Assembly (NCBI RefSeq): GCF_021173675.1
Contig: NZ_JAIHON010000003.1
Coordinates: 186,001 to 250,000 of the forward strand
From: Streptomyces lincolnensis
GTDB lineage: Bacteria > Actinomycetota > Actinomycetes > Streptomycetales > Streptomycetaceae
Length of the DNA: 64,000 nt
Direction: 5' to 3'
In this document: piece by piece, positions 32,984-41,440 of the stretch
Layout of the letters: the number at the start of each line of letters is the position of its first letter
Position numbering within the stretch: the first letter of the stretch is position 1
The notes under the pieces: generated by a model
What the model was told of the DNA's origin: nothing
Seen by the model: the letters and a program-made list of their open reading frames with translations, nothing else
The model's database searches: none
Program-made: the position numbers and the translations under genes

Positions 32984-33724
32984 ATGACCACGGACCTCGG
33001 TCTTCCCGAAGACATCCAGGCCTGCCTGTTCGACCTCGACGGGGTCGTCACCCGGACCGCCGTGGTGCACGCGGCGGCCTGGAAGGAGATGTTCGACGCG
33101 TTCCTGCGCGACCGCGAGGGCGAGCACTTCCGGCCGTTCGACGACCACGACTACGACGAGTACGTCGACGGCCTCCCCCGCGGCGACGGCGTACGCACCT
33201 TCCTCGCCTCCCGGGGCATCGAGCTGCCCGAGGGCGACCCGGACGACCCACCGGACGCCCCGACCGTCCACGGCCTGGGCAACCGCAAGAACGCCCTGGT
33301 CCTGGAGAAGATCCGCACCGACGGCGTCGAGGCCTACGACGGCACCCTCCGGTACCTCGAAGCGGTGCGCGGGCACGGACTGCGCACCGCGATCGTCTCC
33401 TCCAGCGCCAACTGCCTCGACGTCCTGCGCTCCGTCGACGCCGAGCACTTCTTCGACGTACGCGTCGACGGAGTGGTGGCCGCCGAGCGGAGGCTGCCGG
33501 GCAAGCCGCGTCCGGACACCTTCCTGGCCGCCGCGCACGACCTGGGCGTCGAACCCGCGCGCTGCGCGGTCTTCGAGGACGCGCTGGCCGGCATGGACGC
33601 GGGCCGCTCGGGCCGGTTCGGGTACGTCGTCGGCGTCGACAGGGTCGGACAGACCGACGCGCTGTACGCGCACGGCGCGGACGTGGTCGTCAAGGATCTC
33701 GCGGAGCTGGGAGGCAAGGAGTGA
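32984..33724 (+). CDS. HAD hydrolase, beta-phosphoglucomutase family
   Basis: Protein of 246 aa. The HAD motif I CLFDLDGVVTRTAVVHAAAW carries both catalytic Asp residues, VSSSANC is motif II, and the motif III/IV region is GKPRPDTFLAAAHDLGVEP, VFEDALAGMDAG. These belong to beta-phosphoglucomutase, which converts beta-glucose-1-phosphate to glucose-6-phosphate. Its stop overlaps the GTG of a GH65 phosphorylase, which makes beta-glucose-1-phosphate, so the functional link is direct. Confidence 0.88.
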   Translation: MTTDLGLPEDIQACLFDLDGVVTRTAVVHAAAWKEMFDAFLRDREGEHFRPFDDHDYDEYVDGLPRGDGVRTFLASRGIELPEGDPDDPPDAPTVHGLGNRKNALVLEKIRTDGVEAYDGTLRYLEAVRGHGLRTAIVSSSANCLDVLRSVDAEHFFDVRVDGVVAAERRLPGKPRPDTFLAAAHDLGVEPARCAVFEDALAGMDAGRSGRFGYVVGVDRVGQTDALYAHGADVVVKDLAELGGKE

Positions 33725-36075
33725 TCACGAACCGGTCGTACACCGTCGAGCCGTGGGCCGTGCGCGAGACCGACCTCAAGCTCGACGTGCTGGCCCAGAG
33801 CGAGTCGGTGTTCGCGCTGTCCAACGGCCATGTCGGCTGGCGCGGCAACCTCGACGAGGGCGAACCGCACGGCCTGCCCGGCTCCTACCTCAACGGCGTC
33901 CACGAACTGCACCCGCTGCCCTACGCCGAGGCCGGCTACGGCTACCCGGAGTCCGGCCAGACCGCCATCAACGTCACCAACGGCAAGGTACTGCGCCTGC
34001 TGGTCGACGACGAGCCCTTCGACCTGCGCTACGGCCGTCTCGTCGCCCACGAACGCACCCTGGACCTGCGCCGGGGCGTGCTGGAGCGGACCTGCGAGTG
34101 GATCTCCCCGGCCGGCTCCCGGGTGCGGGTGCGCTCGACACGGCTGGTCTCCCTCACCCAGCGGGCGATCGCCGCCGTGGCCTACGAGGTGGAGCCCGTC
34201 GGCTGCCGGACACGCGTGGTGATCCAGTCGGAGCTGGTCGCCAACGAGAGCCTGCCCGCCCCGAACGGCGACCCGCGCGCTGCCCGGGCGCTGAAGTCGC
34301 CGCTGGAGCCCGAGGAGGACTTCGCCGACGGACTGCGGCTGCGCCTGGTGCACCGCACCCGCCGCAGCGGCCTCAGGGTCGCGGTGGCCGCCGACCATGT
34401 CCTCGACGGCCCCGAACGGACCACGACCGGCAGCGAGAGCAACGTGGACGTCTCCCGGCTGACCGTCACCTCCGTCCTCGAACCGGGCCAGCGGCTGCGG
34501 GTGGAGAAGCTGGTCGCCCACGGCTGGTCGAGCGCCCGCTCCCGGCCCGCGATGAGCGACCAGGTCGAAGCGGCCCTGGCCGCGGCCGGACACAGCGGCT
34601 GGCAGGGCCTGCTGGACGAACAGCGGGCCCACCTCGACGACTTCTGGGCACGCGCCGACGTCGAGGTCGACGGCGACGAGGAGATCCAGCAGGCGGTCCG
34701 CTTCGCCCTCTTCCACGTCCTGCAGGCCGGGGCCCGGGCCGAACAGCGGGCCATTCCGGCCAAGGGACTGACCGGCTCCGGTTACGACGGCCACGCCTTC
34801 TGGGACACCGAGACCTTCGTGCTGCCCCTGCTGACCTACACCGCGCCCGACGCGGTCTCCGAGGCGCTGCGCTGGCGCCGGCACACCCTGCCCGCCGCCC
34901 GTGAACGCGCGGCCCAACTCGGCCTGCGCGGCGCCGCGTTCCCCTGGCGTACCATCGAGGGCTCGGAGGGCTCCGCGTACTGGCCCGCCGGCACGGCCGC
35001 CTTCCACGTCAACGCCGCCGTGGCCGACGCCGTGGTCCGCTACACGGCGGCGACCGGCGACACCGCCTTCGAACGGGACACGGGCCTGGAACTGCTGGTG
35101 GAGACGGCCCGGCTGTGGCGCTCCCTCGGCCACCACGACCACCACGGCGTCTTCCACCTCGACGGCGTCACCGGCCCCGACGAGTACAGCGCGGTCGCCG
35201 ACGACAACCTGTACACCAACCTGATGGCCCGCTCGAACCTGCTCGCGGCCGCCGACGCCTGCGAACGCCACCGGGACCGGGCCGACGAACTCGGCGTCGA
35301 CGACGAGGAGACCGCCGGCTGGCGCGACGCCGCCCAGGCCGTGCACATCCCCTACAACCACGAACTCGGCGTCCACGAACAGCACGCCGGGTTCACCCGC
35401 TACCAGCGCTGGGACTTCGCCGGCACCCGCCCCGACCAGTACCCGCTGATGCTCCACTTCCCCTACTTCGACCTCTACCGCAAACAGGTCGTCAAACAGG
35501 CGGACCTGGTCCTGGCGATGTACCTGTGCGACGGCTGGTTCGAGGAGTTCCACGACGAGGAGCAGATCGCCCGCAACTTCGCCTACTACGAGCCGCTGAC
35601 CGTCCGGGACTCATCCCTCTCGGCCTGCGCCCAGGCCGTCGTCGCCGCCCGGTCCGGCCATCTGGACCTCGCCTACGCCTATACGGCCGAGGCGGCGCTG
35701 ATGGACCTGGCGGACCTGGAGCACAACACCCGCGACGGGCTGCACATCGCCTCCCTCGCCGGTACCTGGACGGCCCTGGTGGCCGGGTTCGGCGGACTGC
35801 GCCGCGACGGCGACTCGCTCCGGTTCGCGCCCCGCCTGCCCGAGCGGTTCAGCCGCCTCGCCTTCACGCTCCAGATCCTCGACCGCCGGCTGCGCGTGGA
35901 GATCGGCCCGGACAAGGCGACGTACATCCTGCTGTCGGGCGGCCCCCTGACCATCCGCCATCACGGCGCCCCCCTCACCGTGAACGGCGACGGCCCGGTC
36001 GCCCGCCCCGTCCCGGCGGCCCGGACCCGCCCGGCCCCGCAGCAGCCCCCGCACCGCGCTCCGCACGCCCGCTGA
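33721..36075 (+). CDS. GH65 alpha-glucoside phosphorylase (maltose/trehalose/kojibiose type)
   Basis: Enzyme of 784 aa with the three GH65 regions: N-terminal beta-sandwich (about 1-270), alpha/alpha barrel (about 320-680) and C-terminal beta domain. The catalytic Glu lies in DGVTGPDEYSAVADDNLYTN, and GHAFWDTETFVLP with RWRRHTLP is the family signature. The phosphate-site region reads KQADLVLAMYL. It phosphorolyses an alpha-linked glucobiose to beta-glucose-1-phosphate and glucose, feeding the coupled mutase gene (GTGA overlap). The last 30 residues are Pro/Arg-rich. The exact disaccharide is not resolved. Confidence 0.92.
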   Translation: MITNRSYTVEPWAVRETDLKLDVLAQSESVFALSNGHVGWRGNLDEGEPHGLPGSYLNGVHELHPLPYAEAGYGYPESGQTAINVTNGKVLRLLVDDEPFDLRYGRLVAHERTLDLRRGVLERTCEWISPAGSRVRVRSTRLVSLTQRAIAAVAYEVEPVGCRTRVVIQSELVANESLPAPNGDPRAARALKSPLEPEEDFADGLRLRLVHRTRRSGLRVAVAADHVLDGPERTTTGSESNVDVSRLTVTSVLEPGQRLRVEKLVAHGWSSARSRPAMSDQVEAALAAAGHSGWQGLLDEQRAHLDDFWARADVEVDGDEEIQQAVRFALFHVLQAGARAEQRAIPAKGLTGSGYDGHAFWDTETFVLPLLTYTAPDAVSEALRWRRHTLPAARERAAQLGLRGAAFPWRTIEGSEGSAYWPAGTAAFHVNAAVADAVVRYTAATGDTAFERDTGLELLVETARLWRSLGHHDHHGVFHLDGVTGPDEYSAVADDNLYTNLMARSNLLAAADACERHRDRADELGVDDEETAGWRDAAQAVHIPYNHELGVHEQHAGFTRYQRWDFAGTRPDQYPLMLHFPYFDLYRKQVVKQADLVLAMYLCDGWFEEFHDEEQIARNFAYYEPLTVRDSSLSACAQAVVAARSGHLDLAYAYTAEAALMDLADLEHNTRDGLHIASLAGTWTALVAGFGGLRRDGDSLRFAPRLPERFSRLAFTLQILDRRLRVEIGPDKATYILLSGGPLTIRHHGAPLTVNGDGPVARPVPAARTRPAPQQPPHRAPHAR

Positions 36076-36212
36076 CCACGGCTGTCGCACACCTGGCCGA
36101 ACTCCGCCCTGCGCACCCGCCCGATGCGGGTTAGTTTGGCCATGATCCGCTGTCCCGGTCCCGTTTGTGGGGTCTTGGCTGCCCTACGCCAGGTAGGGGT
36201 GAGGGGTGGACG

Positions 36213-37712
36213 ATGGCCCACGGCACGAACGCCATGCTCGTCGGTATGCGACGACGTGAGCCGGCGAGCGTGCCGCCTGCGTCCCGGTACCGGACGCACG
36301 GCCCCTGGCCGCTGGCGGCGGTGGCCGGCCTCTACACCCTCGCCCAACTGGTCCTCGTACGCCCCGGCATGGGCCTCGGCTGGGACGAGACGGTGTACGT
36401 CAGCCAGGTCGGCACCCAGGCACCGGCCGCCTTCTTCAGCGCCCCGCGCGCGTGGGGCGTGCCGCTGCTGGTGTGGCCCGTGGCGTCCTGGTCGACCTCC
36501 ACCGAACTGCTGCGCGTCTACCTCGCCCTGCTGTCCGGCCTCGGCCTCTACCTGGCCCTGCGGGTGTGGCGCGGCATGTTCCCGACCCGGGTCCTGGCCG
36601 TGGCCGGTGCCCTCTTCTCCACCTTGTGGGTGAGCCTCTTCTACGGCCCGCAGGCCATGCCCAACCACTGGGTCGCGTTCGCCGCCCTGGCCTGTGTCGG
36701 ATGCTTCCTGCGGGCCCGCGCCGACCGCCTGGACCGGGCCGCCCTGTGGGGCGTGGCGGCCGGCGGCGCGATCATGGCGTGGATGCGCCCCACCGACGCG
36801 GTCTGGGTGACGCTGCCGCTGCTCGTCCTGGCCGCCGCCACCCGCCTGTGGCGGCCCGGCCTCGCCCTGGCGGGGGGCCTCGCGGCGGGCGCGGCACAGT
36901 GGGTGATCCACGCCTACCTCTCCTACGGCGGCCTGGGGCAGCGGCTGCACGAGGCCTCGGAGGTGCAGGGCGGACTGGGCTGGTACTTCGCCGTCGACGA
37001 CCAGATGCGCGGCCTGATGGGGCGGGCCCTGTGCCGCCCGTGCACCGGAGCGCTGCCCAACCCGGCGATCACGGCCTGGTGGTTCGTCCTCCCGCTGCTG
37101 GCCGCCGTCGGCCTGGCCGTCGCCGTGCGGGCCCGCCGCACCGGACCCACGCTGCTGCTCGTGGCCTGCGCCGGCACGGCCGCCGTGCCCTACCTCTTCA
37201 TGATTGGATACGCGGCTCCCCGCTTCCTGCTGCCCGCCTACCTCCTGCTGTCGATCCCGGTCGCCGACGCGCTGTTCCACCTGGTCAAAAAGCCGGGCGG
37301 CCGATGGCGTCCGGTGGCCGCCGTCCTGGTCGCGATCGGCCTGACCGGACATCTGGCTGTGCAGTACGCCGTACTGGACCGCACCGTGGACCGCACCACG
37401 GCCGCCCGCGGCGACTGGGCCCGCACCGCCGCCGACCTGCACCGCCTGGGCGTCCGCCCGCCCTGTCTGCTCACCGGGCACGAGGCCATCCCGGTCGCCT
37501 ACTACACGGGCTGCTCCGCGGCCAACACCAGCGGCAACAACGCCAACAACACCCCGGCCGGCATCCGGCGCACCGCCGAGCGGATCCCGACGGCGACCCT
37601 CAGCAGGCCGGGCGTGGCCCCACCCCGCTACGCACGCGGCTGGCGCACCCACGAGTCCGTCGACCTCGACCTCCACGTGGCACCGCCGCCGCGCGGCGAC
37701 GACCCCGCATGA
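36213..37712 (+). CDS. GT-C fold membrane glycosyltransferase-like protein
   Basis: Polytopic protein of 499 aa. The first helix (PLAAVAGLYTLAQLVLV) is followed by GMGLGWDETVYVSQV, whose acidic residue matches the first-loop Asp/Glu of GT-C enzymes. About ten further hydrophobic segments follow, and a C-terminal extracytoplasmic part with Asn-rich NTSGNNANNTP. ATG 36213 has GAGGGGTGGA nearby; an in-frame GTG at 36165 and an ATG at 36246 are alternatives. It overlaps the next membrane gene (ATGA). The pair probably assembles or decorates a cell-envelope glycolipid. Confidence 0.75.
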   Translation: MAHGTNAMLVGMRRREPASVPPASRYRTHGPWPLAAVAGLYTLAQLVLVRPGMGLGWDETVYVSQVGTQAPAAFFSAPRAWGVPLLVWPVASWSTSTELLRVYLALLSGLGLYLALRVWRGMFPTRVLAVAGALFSTLWVSLFYGPQAMPNHWVAFAALACVGCFLRARADRLDRAALWGVAAGGAIMAWMRPTDAVWVTLPLLVLAAATRLWRPGLALAGGLAAGAAQWVIHAYLSYGGLGQRLHEASEVQGGLGWYFAVDDQMRGLMGRALCRPCTGALPNPAITAWWFVLPLLAAVGLAVAVRARRTGPTLLLVACAGTAAVPYLFMIGYAAPRFLLPAYLLLSIPVADALFHLVKKPGGRWRPVAAVLVAIGLTGHLAVQYAVLDRTVDRTTAARGDWARTAADLHRLGVRPPCLLTGHEAIPVAYYTGCSAANTSGNNANNTPAGIRRTAERIPTATLSRPGVAPPRYARGWRTHESVDLDLHVAPPPRGDDPA

Positions 37713-38650
37713 CCTCCGAACCGATCGCTGTCACGCCCACCCGAAGACACGTCTACCGGCACACCGCCCTGACCCTCGCCGTGCTGGTCGCCGTCGGCTG
37801 CCTGGCCAAGCGGCACTGGCCCGTGCTGGAGACCGGCGCCCTGCGCCTGGCGGTGGCCGACCAGGGCTGGCTGCTGGCCGGCGCGGCGGCCGCGGCCGGC
37901 ACCTGGCTGTGCGCGGCCCTCGCCCAGCAGGGCGCCGTACTCCGGCGGCTGCCCCGCGGACGGCTGGTGGCCGCCCAGTTCGCCGCCTGCGCCGCCAACC
38001 TCGTCCTGCCCGCCGGGATCGGCGCGGGGGCCGTCGTACTGCGCTTCCTCATACGCTGCGGGCTGCCGGCCGGCCGCTCGGCGACCGCCGTCGCGGTCAA
38101 GGCCACGGCCGGGGGAGTGGCGCGCGCCGCCCTGATCGCCGTACTGGCCACCGCCTGCCCGGGCGTCCTGCGGATCCCGCCCACCTGGGGCGTCTGGGCG
38201 GTCGCCGTCGGCCTGCTGCTCGGGGGCACCGTCCTGCTCGCCGTCCGGCTGTGGCCCCGGTGCCGCCGCGTGCTCGGCTCGGTGCTGTCCGACGTCCGGG
38301 CCGTCCACGCCCGACCGCACCGGGCGGTGGCCCTGTGGGGCGGCTCGCTGGCCTTCGCCGTGCTGCACGCGCTCGTGCTGATCGCCGTCACCCGGGCCGT
38401 CGGCCTGCCCCTGGCCCCGGCCCTGGTGGCGCTGCTGTACCTGGCCGCGAGCAGCGCCGCCGCTCTGCTGCCCACCCCCGGCAATCTCGGTTCCCTTGAT
38501 GCCGCGCTCGTCCTCGCCCTGGCCGCGGCCGGAGCGCCCGCGGCGGTGGCCGCCTCGGCCGTGCTCGGCTACCGCCTGCTGACGGTGTGGATCCCGCTGG
38601 TCCCGGGACTGCTGGTGCTCGGGATCCTCGTGCGCCGCAGGGACGTGTGA
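37709..38650 (+). CDS. Flippase-like integral membrane protein (UPF0104/LPG-synthase TM family)
   Basis: Membrane protein of 313 aa with about eight hydrophobic helices. The central pattern AANLVLPAGIGAGAVVLRFL, then VAVKATAGGVARAALIAVL, and LLPTPGNLGSLDAALVLAL matches the lysylphosphatidylglycerol-synthase transmembrane or flippase-like family, which is often next to glycosyltransferases. The start overlaps the stop of the GT-C gene, so the two are co-translated. Probably a lipid-linked-intermediate transporter; inference from family and context. Confidence 0.75.
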   Translation: MTSEPIAVTPTRRHVYRHTALTLAVLVAVGCLAKRHWPVLETGALRLAVADQGWLLAGAAAAAGTWLCAALAQQGAVLRRLPRGRLVAAQFAACAANLVLPAGIGAGAVVLRFLIRCGLPAGRSATAVAVKATAGGVARAALIAVLATACPGVLRIPPTWGVWAVAVGLLLGGTVLLAVRLWPRCRRVLGSVLSDVRAVHARPHRAVALWGGSLAFAVLHALVLIAVTRAVGLPLAPALVALLYLAASSAAALLPTPGNLGSLDAALVLALAAAGAPAAVAASAVLGYRLLTVWIPLVPGLLVLGILVRRRDV

Positions 38651-38724
38651 GCGCACCCGGCGTTTCCCGCCCGGCGGCTTCTGGTAGGACATCGGGTGTC
38701 GGTTCCGAGGCGAGGGGGAGTGCC

Positions 38725-39579
38725 ATGACGTGGAACGAGAACGGCGGGCGGCTGGGGGAGGAGTTCTTCACTCCGGGGGCCTCGTCCTTCACCGAGTTCC
38801 TGGCCGCGCACCGGCCGGAACTGCTCATCACCCGCCCGGTCCTGCCGGACGGTGTGGTGGCGGCGTCCGACCAGGTGCCGCACGGCACCACCATCCTGGC
38901 CCTGACCTTCCGCGACGGCGTCCTGATCGCCGGCGACCGCAGGGCCACCATGGGCAACCTCATCGCCCAGCGCGACCTGGAGAAGGTGCACCCGGCCGAC
39001 GACCACACGGCGGTCGCCTTCGCCGGCACCGTCGGCCTCGCCCTGGACATGGTGAAGCTGTACCAGGTCGAGCTGAAGCACTTCGAGAAGATCGAGGGCG
39101 TCGCGATGAGCCTCGACGGCAAGGCGAGGCGGCTGGCCGGCATGATCCGGCAGAACCTCGGCCAGGCCATGCAGGGCCTCGCCGTCGTCCCGCTGCTGAC
39201 CGGCTACGACCCCTCGGCGCCCGAGGGGGAGCGGGGCCGCATCTTCAGCTTCGACGTCGCCGGCGGCCTGTACGAGAAGCGGGACTTCCACGCCGAGGGC
39301 TCCGGATCGCCCTACGCCCGGGGTGCGTTGAAGAAGCTGTTCCGCCGGGGCATGGACCGGCGCGACGCGGCCCTGGCCGCCCTCCAGGCCCTCTACGACG
39401 CGGCCGACGACGACTCCGCGACCGGTGGCCCGGACGTCAACCGCCGGATCTTCCCCATCGTCTCGCTCATCACCGAGGACGGCTTCGAGCGCCTGCCCGA
39501 GCCGGAGACCGAGGAGCTGAGCCGGGAGATGGTCGAGCAGCGCCGCAGCAGGCCGGACGGACCTAACGCGACCGCCTGA
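38725..39579 (+). CDS. prcB: Proteasome beta subunit, orphan
   Basis: Beta subunit of the 20S proteasome, 284 aa. A propeptide of 54 residues ends at VPHG, and cleavage leaves Thr1 of TTILALTFRDGVLIAGDRR. Counting from Thr1, Asp17 and Lys33 (QRDLEK) are both present, so the active site is intact. GGGGGAG precedes the ATG. No PrcA, Pup, Dop, PafA or ARC ATPase gene is nearby, unlike the standard actinobacterial locus, so this could be a paralogue of the main subunit. It stands alone between membrane-protein genes and a Ni/Co transporter. Confidence 0.93.
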   Translation: MTWNENGGRLGEEFFTPGASSFTEFLAAHRPELLITRPVLPDGVVAASDQVPHGTTILALTFRDGVLIAGDRRATMGNLIAQRDLEKVHPADDHTAVAFAGTVGLALDMVKLYQVELKHFEKIEGVAMSLDGKARRLAGMIRQNLGQAMQGLAVVPLLTGYDPSAPEGERGRIFSFDVAGGLYEKRDFHAEGSGSPYARGALKKLFRRGMDRRDAALAALQALYDAADDDSATGGPDVNRRIFPIVSLITEDGFERLPEPETEELSREMVEQRRSRPDGPNATA

Positions 39580-39623
39580 CGGACCGAAGGCACGCCCTGA
39601 CGGACCGACGACCCCCCTGACGG
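39573..39623. repeat. 20-21 nt tandem repeat across the prcB stop codon
   Basis: CGCCTGACGGACCGAAGGCA (39573-39592) is repeated as CGCCCTGACGGACCGACGAC from 39593, and a third partial copy, CCCCTGACGG, ends at 39623. Each copy contains the CTGACGG stop-codon context, as in the repeat at 17818-17853. Confidence 0.75.
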
Positions 39624-39629
39624 GGCACT

Positions 39630-39647
39630 TTCCCCACTCGTGGGGAA
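39630..39647. terminator. Short hairpin after prcB
   Basis: TTCCCCAC (39630-39637) and GTGGGGAA (39640-39647) are perfectly complementary around TC. It lies 51 bp past the prcB stop and before the nickel transporter promoter region, so it may be a terminator or an operator. Confidence 0.45.
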
Positions 39648-39665
39648 GATCTGCCACGGGCTTTA

Positions 39666-39682
39666 CTGCACATGACTTGCAG
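39666..39682. promoter_or_regulatory. Nur-box-like site upstream of the Ni/Co transporter
   Basis: CTGCAC-ATGAC-TTGCAG closely follows the published Streptomyces Nur box (tTGCaa, 5 nt, ttGCAA), with the same 5-nt spacing and dyad. It is 66 bp upstream of the ATG, in the expected promoter region. Nickel-dependent repression would fit. Confidence 0.6.
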
Positions 39683-39747
39683 GTACCGGAGGATGGCACG
39701 AGGCTGCTCGACGCGGCCGTACGAGCGAGAGAAAGATCCTCCCCCCG

Positions 39748-40917
39748 ATGACGGCCGCCCCTGAGACCACTCCGCCCCTCCTCCCCGCCACCGCCCCCGC
39801 GAGGGGGTCGGCCTGGCACCGCGTCCGCGGCTCCATGACGCGGCAGGAGTGGCTCAGGGTGGGCGGGATGGCCGCCGTCGTCGTGGCCCTCCATGTGATC
39901 GGCTGGGTCACGCTGATCGCGATCGTCGCCCCGCACCACTACAGCATCGGCGAGAAGTCCTTCGGCATCGGCATCGGTGTCACCGCCTACACCCTCGGCA
40001 TGCGGCACGCCTTCGACGCCGACCACATCGCGGCGATCGACAACACCACCCGCAAGCTGATGGGCGAGGGACAGCGCCCGCTGTCGGTCGGCTTCTGGTT
40101 CTCGCTCGGTCACTCCAGCGTCGTCTTCGTCCTGGCCCTGCTGCTCTCCCTCGGCGTCAAGACCCTCGCCGGACCCGTCCGCGACGACGGCTCCCGGCTC
40201 CACGACGTCACCGGCCTGATCGGTACGACCGTCTCCGGGACCTTCCTCTACATCATCGCCGCGATCAACCTGGTGATCCTGGCCGGCATCTGGAAGGTGT
40301 TCCGGCAGATGCGCTCGGGCCACTACGACGAGGCCGCCCTGGAGGAGCAGCTGAACAACCGCGGCTTCATGAACCGCCTGCTGGGCCGGGTGATGACGTC
40401 GATCACCAAGTCCTGGCAGATGTACCCGCTCGGCCTGCTCTTCGGCCTCGGCTTCGACACCGCCACCGAGATCGCCCTGCTCGTCCTCGCGGGCTCCGGC
40501 GCCGCCTCCGGCCTGCCCTGGTACGCGATCCTGTGCCTGCCCGTGCTGTTCGCCGCCGGGATGTCGCTCCTGGACACGATCGACGGCACCTTCATGAACT
40601 TCGCCTACGGCTGGGCCTTCTCCAAGCCGGTCCGCAAGGTCTACTACAACCTCACCATCACCGGCCTGTCCGTCGCCGTCGCCCTCCTCATCGGCACGGT
40701 CGAACTCCTCGGCCTGCTCGCCGAGAGGTTCGACCTGCACGGCCCGTTCTGGGACTGGATCGCCGGCCTCGACCTGAACATCCTCGGCTTCGTCATCGTC
40801 GGCCTCTTCTTCGCCACCTGGATCGTCGCCCTGGTCGTGTGGAAGGTCGGCCGGATCGAGGAGAAGTGGTCCGCGGGACTGGCCCGGCCGGCTGCGCGGG
40901 CCGAGGAGGGCGCCTGA
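39748..40917 (+). CDS. HoxN/NixA-type nickel/cobalt permease (NiCoT)
   Basis: Secondary transporter of 389 aa with about eight membrane helices. Helix II carries the signature TLGMRHAFDADHIAAIDNTT that binds Ni2+ or Co2+. The other family signatures LGHSSVVFVLAL and LGFDTATEIALLV are present. It has an additional N-terminal cytosolic stretch rich in Pro/Thr. A Nur-like box lies upstream, so nickel homeostasis control is likely. Nickel versus cobalt preference cannot be read here. Confidence 0.93.
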   Translation: MTAAPETTPPLLPATAPARGSAWHRVRGSMTRQEWLRVGGMAAVVVALHVIGWVTLIAIVAPHHYSIGEKSFGIGIGVTAYTLGMRHAFDADHIAAIDNTTRKLMGEGQRPLSVGFWFSLGHSSVVFVLALLLSLGVKTLAGPVRDDGSRLHDVTGLIGTTVSGTFLYIIAAINLVILAGIWKVFRQMRSGHYDEAALEEQLNNRGFMNRLLGRVMTSITKSWQMYPLGLLFGLGFDTATEIALLVLAGSGAASGLPWYAILCLPVLFAAGMSLLDTIDGTFMNFAYGWAFSKPVRKVYYNLTITGLSVAVALLIGTVELLGLLAERFDLHGPFWDWIAGLDLNILGFVIVGLFFATWIVALVVWKVGRIEEKWSAGLARPAARAEEGA

Positions 40918-40982
40918 GACAGCGGCCGCGCCCGCGGTGCGGAACCGCCCAAGATCACTCCAGCGGCGTAGCGGTAGAACGA

Positions 40983-40995
40983 TTCACCAGGTGAA
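40983..40995. promoter_or_regulatory. Short perfect palindrome before the small secreted protein gene
   Basis: TTCACC-A-GGTGAA lies 87 bp before the TTG start at 41083. It may be an operator for that gene. The rest of 40918-41082 shows no gene. Confidence 0.35.
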
Positions 40996-41082
40996 AGGGC
41001 ACGGCGATCGCTCAACCGGGCGGCACACACCGGTCATTCTGGGACGGCAGTTCTCGTTCCGGACATCGGCCAAGGAGTTCCC

Positions 41083-41373
41083 TTGCGTATGCGTCGTACC
41101 CTCACCAACGCCCTCGGTTCCGCCGCCCTCGTGCTCGCCTCGCTGGGCGCGGTGACCACCACCGCGACCCCCGCTGCCGCCGACCCGTGCGGATTCTTCG
41201 AGACGAGCTCCGACGCCTTCTACAACCACTGCACCTCCGACGGCTCCCGCGTGGTGATCAAGGTCGAGATCGCGCTCGCGCCCGATGTCGAGCGCTGTGT
41301 CGGACCGGGCAAGCACTGGCTCGGCTCCGCCGACAAGATCCAGGGCGCCTACTACGTCGGCCGCACCTGCTGA
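41083..41373 (+). CDS. Small secreted four-cysteine protein (DUF6355-like)
   Basis: Secreted protein of 96 aa. A signal peptide (MRRTLTNALGSAALVLASLG) ends near ATPAAA-DP, leaving a mature domain of about 63 residues with four Cys (DPCGFF, NHCTSDG, ERCVGPG, GRTC), probably two disulfides. Its pattern resembles DUF6355 proteins, small exported proteins of actinobacteria. AAGGAG lies 5 nt before a TTG at 41083 and 11 nt before the ATG at 41089, so the TTG is the better start. It is followed by a strong terminator. Function unknown. Confidence 0.75.
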   Translation: MRMRRTLTNALGSAALVLASLGAVTTTATPAAADPCGFFETSSDAFYNHCTSDGSRVVIKVEIALAPDVERCVGPGKHWLGSADKIQGAYYVGRTC

Positions 41374-41396
41374 CGAACCGCCCCGCGTCGGACCCT

Positions 41397-41433
41397 GTGC
41401 TCCGTACCGCCCGCGCCGGGCGGTACGGAGCAC
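41397..41433. terminator. 17-bp perfect hairpin between convergent genes
   Basis: Arms 41397-41413 and 41417-41433 are exact reverse complements around a 3-nt loop. It lies between the small secreted protein (ending 41373) and the convergent gene ending at 41441, so it serves both directions. Confidence 0.88.
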
Positions 41434-41440
41434 TTGCGCG

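Noticed and set aside
39601..39747. Cobalamin riboswitch before the Ni/Co transporter
   Set aside because: GATCTGCCACGGG recalls a B12 box, but the gap is too short and lacks the preceding conserved helices. The Nur-like box explains the position better.
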